The notes beneath the pieces were generated by a model that was not told the DNA's origin, did not search any database, and saw only the letters and a list, made by a program, of their open reading frames with translations. Positions 42,907 to 51,564 of a stretch of DNA of 64,000 nt are shown here, piece by piece (position 1 is the stretch's first letter; every line of letters starts with the position of its first letter). This stretch comes from an uncultured Candidatus Cenarchaeum sp. GTDB taxonomy: Archaea; Thermoproteota; Nitrososphaeria; Nitrososphaerales; Nitrosopumilaceae. The translations under genes were made by a program, and so were the position numbers. The stretch is taken from positions 790,161-854,160 of the forward strand of contig OY282369.1 in assembly GCA_958295735.1 (NCBI GenBank), given 5' to 3'.

Positions 42907-44570
42907 TGGAGCTGCGGCACGACCGCCTGGGGGAGCTCCTCGGCGGCGGCCACGGGGAAGACGAGATAGCGGCAACCCTCCCGTACCTGGGGCTGGACAT
43001 CGAGGGGCGCACCGGGGGCGGCATCCGCGTGGAGTACAGCCCGAACCGGCCCGACTATTCCACGGACTACGGGATAGCCGCGGGGCTGCGCGGGCTGCTC
43101 GGCATCAAGGAGGGCGCCGAGCCGCTGCGGGTAAGGGGCCCGGCCGGAAAGGAGCAGGCAGTCAGGGCCCGCAGCTCCGTGTCCGCGGTGCGCCCGTTCG
43201 TCACCGCCGTGGCAGCCTCGGCCCCAGGGGGGGCGGTAGGCGCCGGCGCGCTGGAGCAGTTCATATCGATGCAGGAGGACCTGCACGCGGGGATAGGCAG
43301 GGGGCGGCGCGCGGCGGCCGTCGGCATCCACGACATGGAGGCCCTGCGGTTCCCGCTGGAGTACGCGGCGGCCCCCGGCGGGAGGGCCCACAGGTTCGTC
43401 CCGCTGGACTCGGGCGGCGCCGAGGTCACGGCCGGCAGCATCATCGACGGCGGCACAAAGACCGGCGCCGCGTACGGCCGCATAATACGGGGGGCGCGCG
43501 CGGTCCCCCTGATTACGGACGCGGCGGGCCTCACCGTCTCGCTCCCCCCGATAATCAACGCGGCCCGCACCGCCGTCGCGCCGGGCAGGACGAAAGAGGT
43601 GCTGGTGGAGGTCACCGGGACGCGGAGGCGGGCCGTGGAGGACGCCCTGTCCGTGGCGGCCGCCACCCTCAACGAGGCCGGGTTCGCATTGCGCCGCGTC
43701 AAGGTCTCGGGGGCCGGCAACAGGACGCCGCCGCTGGGCCCGAGGACCATGAGGCTCGATGCCAAGACGGCCGGGAAGGTGCTGGGGCTCGACATGACTG
43801 CCCGCCGCGCCGCCGCCTGCCTCAGGAGGAGCAGGCTGGATGCCAGGGCGCGGGGCGGCCGGATCGTGGAATGCGCCGTCCCGAGGCACCGCTTCGACGT
43901 GCGGGGCCCCATGGACCTCGTGGAAGAGGTCGCCATAGGGTACGGCGTGGGCTCCATCGAGCCGGCCGTCCCGCCCTGCCGCGGCCCGGGCAGGAGGAGC
44001 CCGGGGGCCGCGGCGATGCGCGCCGTGCGCCTCGCGATGGTCGGCCTCGGGTACACCGAGGCGCTCAGCCCCACGCTGTCCAGCGCCCGCGTCCTGTACG
44101 GGAACGCGGGGAGGGATCCGGCCGCGGCGATACCCGTGGCGGACCCGCAGAGCGGCGAGCATACCGTCCTGCGGGACTCGCTGCTGCCGGGCATGCTGGA
44201 CGCCCTCTCGCGCAACGTCCACGAGCCGTACCCGCAGAGGCTGTTCGAGGCCGGCCCCGCGTTCGCCCGCGGCCCCGGGAACAGGGTGCGGGAGGGCGCG
44301 CGGCTGTGCGCCGTCTCTTCCCATGCCAGGACATCGTACACGGAGATAAAGGCGGCGCTTGCGGCGGCCGCCGCGGCGCTTCCCGGAGGGGCGGCGCTGA
44401 AGACCGTCGCCCAAGAGCACCCCGTGTTCGAAAAGGGCAGGTCGGCCGCCGTGCTGCTCGGCGGCGCCGAGGCCGGATCGGCGGGCGAGGTGGGCGGTGA
44501 GGCGAGGAAGAGGTTCAGGATAAGGGAGCCGGTGGCCGCGTTCGAGGTGGAGCTTCCAATTAATATCTGA
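42897..44570 (+). CDS. pheT: Phenylalanyl-tRNA synthetase beta subunit
   Basis: 557 residues, archaeal/eukaryotic-type beta subunit. It starts at the ATG at 42897, overlapping the last 10 bases of pheS. It begins MPVVELRHDRLGELLGGGHG. VEYSPNRPDYSTDYGIAAGL matches the N-terminal part that interacts with PheS. The B3/B4 editing region is around FISMQEDLHAGIGRGRRAAA and GIHDMEALRFPLEYAA, and the B5 and core parts follow (HRFDVRGPMDLVEEVAIGYG, DSLLPGMLDALSRNVHE). The C-terminus ends FEVELPINI. The pair forms a heterotetramer with PheS. Confidence 0.94.
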   Translation: MPVVELRHDRLGELLGGGHGEDEIAATLPYLGLDIEGRTGGGIRVEYSPNRPDYSTDYGIAAGLRGLLGIKEGAEPLRVRGPAGKEQAVRARSSVSAVRPFVTAVAASAPGGAVGAGALEQFISMQEDLHAGIGRGRRAAAVGIHDMEALRFPLEYAAAPGGRAHRFVPLDSGGAEVTAGSIIDGGTKTGAAYGRIIRGARAVPLITDAAGLTVSLPPIINAARTAVAPGRTKEVLVEVTGTRRRAVEDALSVAAATLNEAGFALRRVKVSGAGNRTPPLGPRTMRLDAKTAGKVLGLDMTARRAAACLRRSRLDARARGGRIVECAVPRHRFDVRGPMDLVEEVAIGYGVGSIEPAVPPCRGPGRRSPGAAAMRAVRLAMVGLGYTEALSPTLSSARVLYGNAGRDPAAAIPVADPQSGEHTVLRDSLLPGMLDALSRNVHEPYPQRLFEAGPAFARGPGNRVREGARLCAVSSHARTSYTEIKAALAAAAAALPGGAALKTVAQEHPVFEKGRSAAVLLGGAEAGSAGEVGGEARKRFRIREPVAAFEVELPINI

Positions 44571-44878
44571 CCCCTCCGGGCCCCGGATGCCCCAAGAGCA
44601 GGCGCGCAGACGGATCGCGGGGAGACGACGATCGTGACGATGCCGGTGACCCGCGATTCACCCAGGCGCGCTACAGGGCGCCCCGGTCACAGAGCCCAGG
44701 GAGGCAGCGGCTAGCGCCGATGATCTCGCGTGAGTCAGGGCCGGGGAACAACCGCACGCACGGCGCGGGCGGCGGGGCGCGCGCCCGGGTCCGCCGCGGT
44801 CAGGGCGCGGCCCGGCCCGGGCAGTCCCGCGCGCGGCGGGGACCGTTGCGCGGGGACCGCGCCGCCCCGGATCCCGGC
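44571..44878. other. Gene-less DNA after pheT
   Basis: About 300 bases with no gene or RNA that I recognise. The first 150 bases are of moderate GC. An inverted repeat arm begins at about 44879. Confidence 0.5.
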
Positions 44879-45202
44879 GGCCGGCGGGCGGTTTTCCCGG
44901 GCCGCGCCGGCCGCAAAAGCGGGCGGCGGGCCGCCCGGCCGGCGGGCGGATCAGGCACGCGATCGGGCGGCGCGGGGGGGGGCGCGGGCCGTCCGGGGCG
45001 GCCAGGGGGAACGGGGCAGCCCGGGGGGCGCGGGGGCGGGCCGCGGGACGCGGGCGGGCGGCGGCGCGGCCGCACGCCCCGGCGGTCCGTCCCGGTTCGC
45101 GGCGGGCGCCGGCATGCCCGGGGAGGCGGCCCCGGGGGAGGCGGCCCCGGGGAACGCGGCGGCCGCGCTGCGCGGGGCCGCAAGGCGGTCCGGCGCGCCC
45201 GC
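44879..45202 (+). repeat. Left arm of a large inverted repeat flanking the membrane-protein array
   Basis: Bases 45151-45202 are the exact reverse complement of 49082-49133 (52 bp, no mismatch). Further out, CGGGCGGTTTTCCCGGGCCG and GGCGGGCGGATCA at 44886-44953 match the reverse complement of 49380-49462 with few differences. The arm itself has no clean reading frame. Confidence 0.8.
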
Positions 45203-45279
45203 GGCGATGCCGGGCGGCGGCGGGCCGCGCTTGGCGGGACGGGAAACCCGCAGAAGGGGCGGCGGGAAGCAGCGAGGGG

Positions 45280-45566
45280 GAACGCGGCGCCCGGCCGCGC
45301 CCGGCGGAGATCTGCCGGGGCGCGGCACCGATCCGGCAAGCGGCCGCTCCTGCCTCCCGCGGGGCGGCGGCGGGCCGGGGAGGCCCTTCGGGGCCGGGGA
45401 GCCGGGGATCGCGCGCTGCCAGAGCCTGCCGGAATTCGTCGCGTTCTGCAGCGGGCGGAGGCGCCGCCGCTCGCCGGACACAGGCAACCAGCAGACCCCG
45501 CTCAGGGCATTCTCGGCCAGGAAGGCCGCGGGGGCGATCAAGAAAAACGGCCCGCGCTGGACGTAG
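45280..45566 (+). repeat. Relic with remnant frame, homologous to 27570-27860
   Basis: Shares ordered blocks with 27570-27860. One plus frame ends with a peptide resembling a real protein end (SLPEFVAFCSGRR, then NQQTPLRAFSARKAAGAIKK and NGPRWT, stop at 45564). That suggests a decayed transposase-like gene, but I cannot name it. Confidence 0.45.
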
Positions 45567-45637
45567 GGCGCGAACGGGCGGGCGGCACGGTTTCCGCGCG
45601 GCGCGCGGGCCGGGCGCGTGTTAGCCTGTCCCACAAC

Positions 45638-45693
45638 CACGCCCGCGGCAGCCGCGGCGGGCGGTTTTTCGCGCCCAAAACTTGAGCTGTGGG
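45638..45693 (+). repeat. Short dispersed repeat C, copy 1
   Basis: CACGCCCGCGGCAGCCGCGG, then CGGTTTTTCGCGCCCAAAAC and TTGAGCTGTGGG. The second copy is at 61851-61908 with few changes. It precedes a MITE-A copy here. No inverted ends seen. Confidence 0.65.
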
Positions 45694-45705
45694 ATAGACT
45701 AGCGC

Positions 45706-45795
45706 GCGTAGACTCGCCCAAACCGGAACCACGCCTAGCGGCAGCAAACCGCTCTCCAATCCCGCGCCCGGATCACGACGGACTTGAGCCTACAC
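45706..45795 (+). mobile_element. MITE-A copy 2 (partly decayed)
   Basis: Left end CGTAGACTCGCCC, right end GGACTTGAGCCTACAC. The interior CAAACCGGAACCACGCCTAG matches MITE-A copy 1 (CAAACCGGAGCCACGCCTAG). Terminal repeats have diverged. It ends just before the promoter of the membrane-protein array. Confidence 0.7.
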
Positions 45796-45810
45796 TAGCG
45801 CGTGTATAAC

Positions 45811-45824
45811 ATTTAAATATATAC
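45811..45824 (+). promoter_or_regulatory. Promoter of the first array gene
   Basis: ATTTAAATATATAC is the longest AT-run near this locus and lies 17-30 bases before the GTG at 45841, a leaderless start. No comparable AT-run precedes the three downstream copies. Confidence 0.65.
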
Positions 45825-45840
45825 AACAGTATTCAAAATC

Positions 45841-46425
45841 GTGGGCCGGGACGAGGAAAGCGGCAGCATGCTGGTGAGGATATGCAAGTGGTGCGTGAAG
45901 GCGCAGCGCTGGATGTTCGCGCTGATCGCGGGCTTTGGCATCTACCTCATCCACGTCAGCGAGATCGCGAACGTGCCCGTGTTCCTGCAGGGAATAGCGT
46001 TTATTACGATCGGGGCCATGGGCATGGTGATGGCGCTGAGCAACATGGACATCGGGGCCGGAATCAAGAATTCCGTCGAGAACGAGGGAGCCAAGACGCG
46101 CGAGGCCATCGGCGCGTTGGGGGCCGAGCTGAAGGCCGAGTCGGCCAAGACGCGCGAGGCCAACGCGGCCGAAGCTGCCAGGACGCGCGAGGCCATCGGC
46201 GCGTTGGGGGCCGAGCTGAAGGCCGAGTCGGCCAAGACGCGCGAGGCCAACGCGGCCGAAGCTGCCAGGACGCGCGAGGCCAACGCGGCCGAAGCTGCCA
46301 GGACGCGCGAGGTGCTGATTTCCATCAACCGCACCCTGGCCGACATGGGCAATATCATGAGGTCCAACGGGGGAGGGGGCGGGCCGCCGGGCGGCGCCGG
46401 CCCCGGCGTCCCGGGCCGCGGCTGA
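45841..46425 (+). CDS. Membrane/coiled-coil array protein 1 (promoter-bearing copy)
   Basis: 194 residues from the leaderless GTG (an ATG at 45868 is an alternative). After a short basic N-terminus (MLVRICKWCVKAQRW) there are two membrane helices, MFALIAGFGIYLIHVSEIA and VFLQGIAFITIGAMGMVMAL. The coiled part is built from module A (AKTREAIGALGAELKAES, 18 residues) and module B (AKTREANAAEA, 11 residues) in the order A-B-A-B-B. It ends REVLISINRTLADMGNIMRS and a Gly/Pro-rich tail. The 11-residue periodicity suggests hendecad coiled coils projecting from the membrane. Short hairpin loop, few charges between helices. Function unknown. Confidence 0.8.
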   Translation: MGRDEESGSMLVRICKWCVKAQRWMFALIAGFGIYLIHVSEIANVPVFLQGIAFITIGAMGMVMALSNMDIGAGIKNSVENEGAKTREAIGALGAELKAESAKTREANAAEAARTREAIGALGAELKAESAKTREANAAEAARTREANAAEAARTREVLISINRTLADMGNIMRSNGGGGGPPGGAGPGVPGRG

Positions 46426-46608
46426 TCCCGCCCGGGCCGCGGCGAGCGGCGGAGGGCGATCCCGCGCCCCGGCGATCCTGCCGGCCGGCACCCCGCGGCC
46501 GGCCCCGCCGCTCCCCGGAACCGGCCGGGCCGCGCCGCGGGCGTCCCGCGCCGGCGGTTGCCGGGCTCCTCCAGGCCGCATCCGCGCTTCCGGCATCGGG
46601 GAGCGCCG

Positions 46609-47283
46609 ATGCGGGCGGGCCGCGGGCCCGGCGGCGGGGGCCAGGGCGCCGGCGGGCTCCCGGGCGGCCCCCGGAGCCCGAATGCGCCCCGCCCGGAAGC
46701 GGCCTTCCCCGGTTCCGGCGCCGGCAGGCTGGTGAGGATATGCAAGTGGTGCGCGAAGGCGCAGCGCCGGATGCACGCGCTGATCGCGGGCTTTGGCATC
46801 TACCTCATCCACGTCAGCGAGCTCGCGAACGTGCCCGTCATCCTGCATGGAATAGCGCTTATTACGATCGGGGCCGCGGGCATGGTGATGGCGCTGGGCA
46901 ACACGGACATCGGGGCCGGAATCAAGAATTCCGTCGAGAACGAGGGAGCCAAGACGCGCGAGGCCATCGGCGCGTTGGGGGCCGAGATGAAGGCCGAGTC
47001 GGCCAAGACGCGCGAGGCCGACGCGGCCGAAGCTGCCAGGACGCGCGAGGCCGACGCGGCCGAAGCTGCCAGGACGCGCGAGGCCATCGGCGCGTTGGGG
47101 GCCGAGATGAAGGCCGAGTCGGCCAAGACGCGCGAGGCCGACGCGGCCGAAGCTGCCAGGACGCGCGAGGTGCTGATTTCCATCAACCGCACCCTGGCCG
47201 ACATGGGCAATATCATGAGGTCCGACGGGGCAGGGGGCGGGCCGCCGGGCGGCGCCGGCCCCGGCGTCCCGGGCCGCGGCTGA
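46609..47283 (+). CDS. Array copy 2, promoterless, start uncertain
   Basis: The conserved part begins at the codons LVRICKWCAKAQRRMH (46729) and contains the two membrane helices (ALIAGFGIYLIHVSELA and VILHGIALITIGAAGMVMAL). Coil modules are ordered A-B-B-A-B with Asp in place of Asn in module B. The frame is open far upstream through the spacer. I give the first spacer ATG at 46609, but the GTG at 46732 is as likely. Residues encoded by the spacer (RAGRGPGGGGQGAGG and similar) look like translated noncoding DNA. There is no AT-rich promoter run between copies 1 and 2, so this copy is either read through from copy 1 or silent. Confidence 0.6.
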   Translation: MRAGRGPGGGGQGAGGLPGGPRSPNAPRPEAAFPGSGAGRLVRICKWCAKAQRRMHALIAGFGIYLIHVSELANVPVILHGIALITIGAAGMVMALGNTDIGAGIKNSVENEGAKTREAIGALGAEMKAESAKTREADAAEAARTREADAAEAARTREAIGALGAEMKAESAKTREADAAEAARTREVLISINRTLADMGNIMRSDGAGGGPPGGAGPGVPGRG

Positions 47284-47466
47284 TCCCGCCCGGGCCGCGG
47301 CGAGCGGCGGAGGGCGATCCCGCGCCCCGGCGATCCTGCCGGCCGGCACCCCGCGGCCGGCCCCGCCGCTCCCCGGAACCGGCCGGGCCGCGCCGCGGGC
47401 GTCCCGCGCCGGCGGTTGCCGGGCTCCTCCAGGCCGCATCCGCGCTTCCGGCATCGGGGAGCGCCG

Positions 47467-48141
47467 ATGCGGGCGGGCCGCGGGCCCGGCGGCGGGGGCC
47501 AGGGCGCCGGCGGGCTCCCGGGCGGCCCCCGGAGCCCGAATGCGCCCCGCCCGGAAGCGGCCTTCCCCGGTTCCGGCGCCGGCAGGCTGGTGAGGATATG
47601 CGAGTGGTGCGCGAAGGCGCAGCGCCGGATGCACGCGCTGATCGCGGGCTTTGGCATCTACCTCATCCACGTCAGCGAGCTCGCGAACGTGCCCGTCATC
47701 CTGCAGGGAATAGCGCTTATTACGATCGGGGCCGCGGGCATGGTGATGGCGCTGGGCAACACGGACATCGGGGCCGGAATCAAGAATTCCGTCGAGAACG
47801 AGGGAGCCAAGACGCGCGAGGCCATCGGCGCGTTGGGGGCCGAGATGAAGGCCGAAGCTGCCAAGACGCGCGAGGCCGACGCGGCCGAAGCTGCCAAGAC
47901 GCGCGAGGCCGACGCGGCCGAAGCTGCTAGGACGCGCGAGGCCATCGGCGCGTTGGGGGCCGAGATGAAGGCCGAGTCGGCCAAGACGCGCGAGGCCGAC
48001 GCGGCCGAAGCTGCCAGGACGCGCGAGGTGCTGATTTCCATCAACCGCACCCTGGCCGACATGGGCAATATCATGAGGTCCAACGGGGCAGGGGACGGGC
48101 CGCCGGGCGGCGCCGGCCCCGGCGTCCCGGGCCGCGGCTGA
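47467..48141 (+). CDS. Array copy 3, promoterless, start uncertain
   Basis: Nearly identical to copy 2 at the DNA level. Differences are concentrated in the first residues (CKW to CEW) and in the coil (KAEAAKTREADAAEAAKTRE in module order A-B-B-A-B). The membrane helices are the same except ILQG for ILHG. Tail RSNGAGDGPPGGAGPGVPGR. As with copy 2, the spacer-encoded N-terminus is probably not real and no promoter is visible. Confidence 0.6.
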   Translation: MRAGRGPGGGGQGAGGLPGGPRSPNAPRPEAAFPGSGAGRLVRICEWCAKAQRRMHALIAGFGIYLIHVSELANVPVILQGIALITIGAAGMVMALGNTDIGAGIKNSVENEGAKTREAIGALGAEMKAEAAKTREADAAEAAKTREADAAEAARTREAIGALGAEMKAESAKTREADAAEAARTREVLISINRTLADMGNIMRSNGAGDGPPGGAGPGVPGRG

Positions 48142-48321
48142 TCCCGCCCGGGCCGCGCCGCGCGGCGGAGGGCGATCCCGCGCCCCGGCGATCCTGCCGG
48201 CCGGCACCCCGCGGCCGGCCCCGCCGCTCCCCGGAACCGGCCGGGCCGCGCCGCGGGCGTCCCGCGCCGGCGGCTGCCGGGCTCCTCCAGGCCGCATCCG
48301 CGCTTCCGGCATCGAGCGCCG

Positions 48322-48909
48322 ATGCGGGCGGGCCGCGGGCCCGGCGGCGGGGGCCAGGGCGCCGGCGGGCTCCCGGGCGGCCCCCGGAGCCCGAATGCGC
48401 CCCGCCCGGAAGCGGCCTTCCCCGGTTCCGGCGCCGGCAGGCTGGTGAGGATATGCAAGTGGTGCGCGAAGGCGCAGCGCCGGATGCACGCGCTGATCGC
48501 GGGCTTTGGCATCTACCTCATCCACGTCAGCGAGCTCGCGAACGTGCCCGTCATCCTGCATGGAATAGCGCTTATTACGATCGGGGCCGCGGGCATGGTG
48601 ATGGCGCTGGGCAACACGGACATCGGGGCCGGAATCAAGAATTCCGTCGAGAACGAGGGAGCCAAGACGCGCGAGGCCATCGGCGCGTTGGGGGCCGAGC
48701 TGAAGGCCGAAGCGGCCAAGACGCGCGAGGCCGACGCGGCCGAAGCTGCCAAGACGCGCGAGGCCGACGCGGCCGAAGCTGCCAAGACGCGCGAGGTGCT
48801 GATTTCCATCAACCGCACCCTGGCCGACATGGGCAACACCATGAGGCCCGACGGGGCAGGGGGCGGGCCGCCGGGCGACGCCGGCCCCGGCGTCCCGCGC
48901 CGCGGCTGA
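48322..48909 (+). CDS. Array copy 4, promoterless, shortest coil
   Basis: The same membrane segments follow LVRICKWCAKAQRRMH at 48442. The coil is reduced to A-B-B (GAKTREAIGALGAELKAEAA, then two AKTREADAAEA modules). The end shows MGNTMRPDGAGGGPPGDAGP. One codon is missing in the spacer (855-bp period). It is the last copy before the right inverted-repeat arm. Expression is uncertain for the same reasons as copies 2 and 3. Confidence 0.6.
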   Translation: MRAGRGPGGGGQGAGGLPGGPRSPNAPRPEAAFPGSGAGRLVRICKWCAKAQRRMHALIAGFGIYLIHVSELANVPVILHGIALITIGAAGMVMALGNTDIGAGIKNSVENEGAKTREAIGALGAELKAEAAKTREADAAEAAKTREADAAEAAKTREVLISINRTLADMGNTMRPDGAGGGPPGDAGPGVPRRG

Positions 48910-49081
48910 TCCCGCCCGGGCCGCGGCGAGCGGCGGAGGGCGATCCCGCCGGCCGGCCCCGCCGCTCCCCGGAACCGGCCGGGCCGCGCCGCGGGCGGGC
49001 CCGGCGGCAGGGTCCCGGGCGCCGGCGGGCTCCCGGGCGGCCCCCGGAGCCCCGAGGCGGCCTTCCCCGGTTCCGGCGCCG

Positions 49082-49462
49082 GCGGGCGCGCCGGACCGCC
49101 TTGCGGCCCCGCGCAGCGCGGCCGCCGCGTTCCCCGTGGCCGCGTTCCCCCGGCATGCCGGCCCCCGGCGCCCCGCCCGCGCGCCGGGCGCCCGCGCGCC
49201 CCGCCCCGCGCCGCCGGATCGGCCCCCCGCCCGGCGATCCGCGCGGGCGGCCCGCCGGTCCGCCCGCGTTCCCCGGGCAGCCCCCGCGCGCGCCTCCGGG
49301 CCGCCCCGTTCCCGCGGGCAGCCCCGTTCCCGCGGGCCGCCCCGGGCGGCCCGCGCCCCTTCCAGCGCATCCTCGTTGCGTGTTTGATCCGCCCGCGGGC
49401 CGGGAAGCCCGCCGCCCGCTCCTGCGGCCGGCGCGGCCGGGAAAAACCGCCCGCGGGCAGCC
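49082..49462 (-). repeat. Right arm of the large inverted repeat
   Basis: Reverse complement of the left arm at 44879-45202, exact over 52 bp at 49082-49133 and recognisable again at 49380-49462 (GATCCGCCCGCGGGCCGGGA, GGCCGGGAAAAACCGCCCGC). It starts exactly where the array ends. Confidence 0.8.
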
Positions 49463-49549
49463 GCGAGCCGGGCCGGCGCGGTTCCCGCGCGGCGCGGCGC
49501 GGCGGCGGGGATTGAAAAGCAATAAAGCGCCCGCCCCCCGCCCGCCCGC

Positions 49550-49981
49550 GTGGCGGGCGGGCGCTGGCTGGTAAAGCAGGAGCCGGGCGGCCCGCGCGGG
49601 TACAGTTTCGACCAGATGAAAAAGGACAAGGAGACGGTCTGGGACGGCGTCCGCAACAACCTTGCGCTCAAGCACGTCAACCGCATGAAAAAGGGCGACC
49701 TGGCCCTGTACTACCACACGGGGCGCCAGAGGCGGGCGGTCGGCATAGTGGAGGTGGCCTCGGCGCCCTACCCGGACCCGGAGGCGGGGGGCGGGCGGTT
49801 CTCCGTGGTCGACGTGAGGTACAAGCGCGCCCTGAAGAGGCCCGTGTCCCTGGACGAGATGCGGCGCAAAAAGGAGTTCGCGGGGTGGGAGCTGCTGAGG
49901 ATATCCAGGCTCTCGGTGATGCCCGTGCCGCCGGCCGTGTGGGACGAGGTAATCAGGATGTCCGAGGCCGCCGCGGAATAG
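49550..49981 (+). CDS. EVE domain protein (PUA-like)
   Basis: 143 residues, a complete EVE domain. It begins GGRWLVKQEPGGPRGYSFDQ. KETVWDGVRNNLALKHVNRM, then KKGDLALYYHTGRQRRAVGI, then RFSVVDVRYKRALKRPVSLD are the family blocks. EVE domains are thought to read modified bases in DNA or RNA and also occur in defence-linked restriction proteins. A stand-alone EVE protein is common and its role is not known. The GTG start lies about 30 bases after an AT run (GAAAAGCAATAAAGCG). It is single-gene and next to the array's right arm. Confidence 0.9.
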   Translation: MAGGRWLVKQEPGGPRGYSFDQMKKDKETVWDGVRNNLALKHVNRMKKGDLALYYHTGRQRRAVGIVEVASAPYPDPEAGGGRFSVVDVRYKRALKRPVSLDEMRRKKEFAGWELLRISRLSVMPVPPAVWDEVIRMSEAAAE

Positions 49982-50292
49982 CGGCGCCTTGCCCCGAAAG
50001 CGGCGGCCCCCTCCGCGCGCGCCCGAGCCGGGGGCGGGACGGACGGGCGAGCCTCGGGGCGGGGAGGCCGGCCCTTGCCCCGATCCAGAGCGGAGCGCGG
50101 CAGGGCGGGGCCGCGCCGGGCGCACGACCCGCCGGAAGCGCGGGGGCGGGGCGGCGGGCGCGCGCGGGCCGCGGGCCCGACTCCGCGCATCCCGCGCGGG
50201 CCGGAGGGCGGCATCCCGGGGCGCGGGGCGGGCGGGCCGGAGGGCGCAAGGGAGGATAGCGGCCTACATATACAGCACGGCGCCGGCGCGGG

Positions 50293-50975
50293 ATGCTGAT
50301 GGACGAGGACGCGGCGGAGGCGCGGCCCGGGAAGGGCGGGAAGCGCAAGTGGGTCAGGTACGAGAGGACGTACTCCAACTCCATGTGGCACACGAACTAC
50401 AAGTTGCTGGACGACGGCAGGTGGTTCATCGCGTACATGGACGACGCCTCGCGCTTCATAACCGGCTTCGGCGTGTTCGATGCGGCCGCCGGCGGGCACG
50501 CCCTGGAGGTGCTCGCGAAGGCCGTGGGCAGCACGGGAAGCCCGCATCCGTCCTGACCGACCACGGGCCCCCGTTCTACGCCAGCGAGCCGGAGTCTAGG
50601 AAGAGCGGCGGGACGGAGTTCGAGAAGGAGCTGGTCAAGCTGGGCATACGGCACTTGCTGGCCCGCATCGGCCACCCGCACACCAACGCCAAGCTGGAGC
50701 GGTTCCACGGGGAGCTGCAGCGCAGGCTGCCCAGGTTCGTCGACGCGTCGCACCACAAGGCCGTCCGCGGCCCGCCCGCGGGCCACGTGGGGGACATATT
50801 CCACACGTCGGGACCGACGGATCCGGTGGCCAGGCTGATCAAGTGGTACAACCACGACAGGAGGCACATGTCCCTGGAGCGGGGGGAGACGCCCGCCATG
50901 GCGTTCCGGCGGAAGATGCCGCCGCCCGGGGCCGCGGCGGACGGGCGGGCCGAAGGGCAGCATCGCGCCGGGTGA
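50293..50975 (+). pseudogene. Integrase-core (rve/IS481-like) protein, one frameshift
   Basis: The first frame from the ATG at 50293 gives RKWVRYERTYSNSMWHTNYK, then FIAYMDDASRFITGFGVFDA, and stops at 50554. The other frame continues from about 50530 with KPASVLTDHGPPFYASEPES, HPHTNAKLERFHGELQRRL and WYNHDRRHMSLERGETPAMA. Together they form an integrase catalytic core without the usual N-terminal HTH. The second Asp (TDHG) and Glu (LERFHG) are present, but the first catalytic position reads WHTNYK where WHTD is expected. The TATA run (CTACATATACAGC) about 25 bases upstream is preserved. Possibly a former programmed frameshift, but more likely decay. Confidence 0.72.
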
Positions 50976-51038
50976 AGGGGGCTGCCCGGGCGGGGCGGCC
51001 GGCGCGGCCCTTAAATCCCGGCGCGCCGCCCCCGCGGC

Positions 51039-51392
51039 ATGACGTGGGTCCCCCTGTTCGAGATAGCGTCCAAGGACTTCGAGGCCGACCTGGCGCTCGT
51101 CAAGGAGGCCATGGGCGCCCTCGAGCGGCGCGCGGGGCACCCCGGCGGGTACAAGCTGGACGCCGAGGCCGAGTTCGCCATGGGGTGGTGGTTCTACACG
51201 GTGCACGCCAAGATCGGGTTCGTCAGGGATCTCGTGGAGCGCATGCACGGGGCCGACCCCGGGGCGCGGGACGAGGGCGCCGCGCTGCGCGAGCTGCAGG
51301 AGCGGCTGGGGGAGGGCGGGAGCGGCGCCCGCGCGAGGATGCACGCGGAAAAGCCGCCGTTCCGGAGGTACTGGTCGTGGCTGATGGGGTAG
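51039..51392 (+). CDS. Conserved hypothetical protein (117 aa)
   Basis: No named domain recognised. Residues MTWVPLFEIASKDFEADLAL, EFAMGWWFYTVHAKIGFVRD and EKPPFRRYWSWLMG make a compact helical protein with many aromatics. No signal peptide. The TATA run (CCCTTAAATCCC, about 51010) is 28 bases upstream of the ATG, so the start is leaderless and firm. Confidence 0.75.
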   Translation: MTWVPLFEIASKDFEADLALVKEAMGALERRAGHPGGYKLDAEAEFAMGWWFYTVHAKIGFVRDLVERMHGADPGARDEGAALRELQERLGEGGSGARARMHAEKPPFRRYWSWLMG

Positions 51393-51439
51393 GCCGCCGC
51401 GGCCCGGCGGCGCGCCGCGGCGGACTCGCGCGGGGCCGG

Positions 51440-51512
51440 CAGCCCCCGCTCCCCGGGCGCGAACCCGGATCAGCGAAGGCGCTTCCGCGCCCGTGACTGG
51501 CGGGCGCGCGGC
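51440..51512 (-). repeat. Decayed relic of MITE-B
   Basis: GGGCGCGAACCCGGATCAGC, then GAAGGCGCTTCCGCGCCCGT and GACTGGCGGGCGCGCGG. This is the inverted MITE-B core with T/A replaced by C/G at most changed positions (GTGAATCTGGATCAGCGAAG in the young copy). Confidence 0.6.
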
Positions 51513-51564
51513 CCCGCCGCGGCCCGGCCATCAGATAAATACCGCTCCGCCGGCCGCCGTCCGC

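Larger units (their letters stand above)
45871..49081 (+). repeat. Tandem array of an 858-bp unit, about 3.75 copies
   Basis: Each unit starts at CTGGTGAGGATATGC: 45871, 46729, 47587 and 48442 (periods 858, 858 and 855). A unit holds one gene plus a GC-rich spacer. After the fourth gene a shortened spacer runs to GGTTCCGGCGCCGG at about 49080, where the next gene would begin but the right inverted-repeat arm starts instead. Spacers are nearly identical. Confidence 0.92.

Noticed and set aside
46558-46728. Spacer-encoded N-terminal extension of array copies 2-4
   Set aside because: Gly/Pro/Arg-rich translation of DNA that is noncoding upstream of copy 1. No start signal supports it.
45790-49686. 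A 1298-codon open frame on the minus strand through the array
   Set aside because: It is the antisense of the repeated plus-strand genes, kept open by repetition and high GC. Its translation is low-complexity and lacks a promoter.
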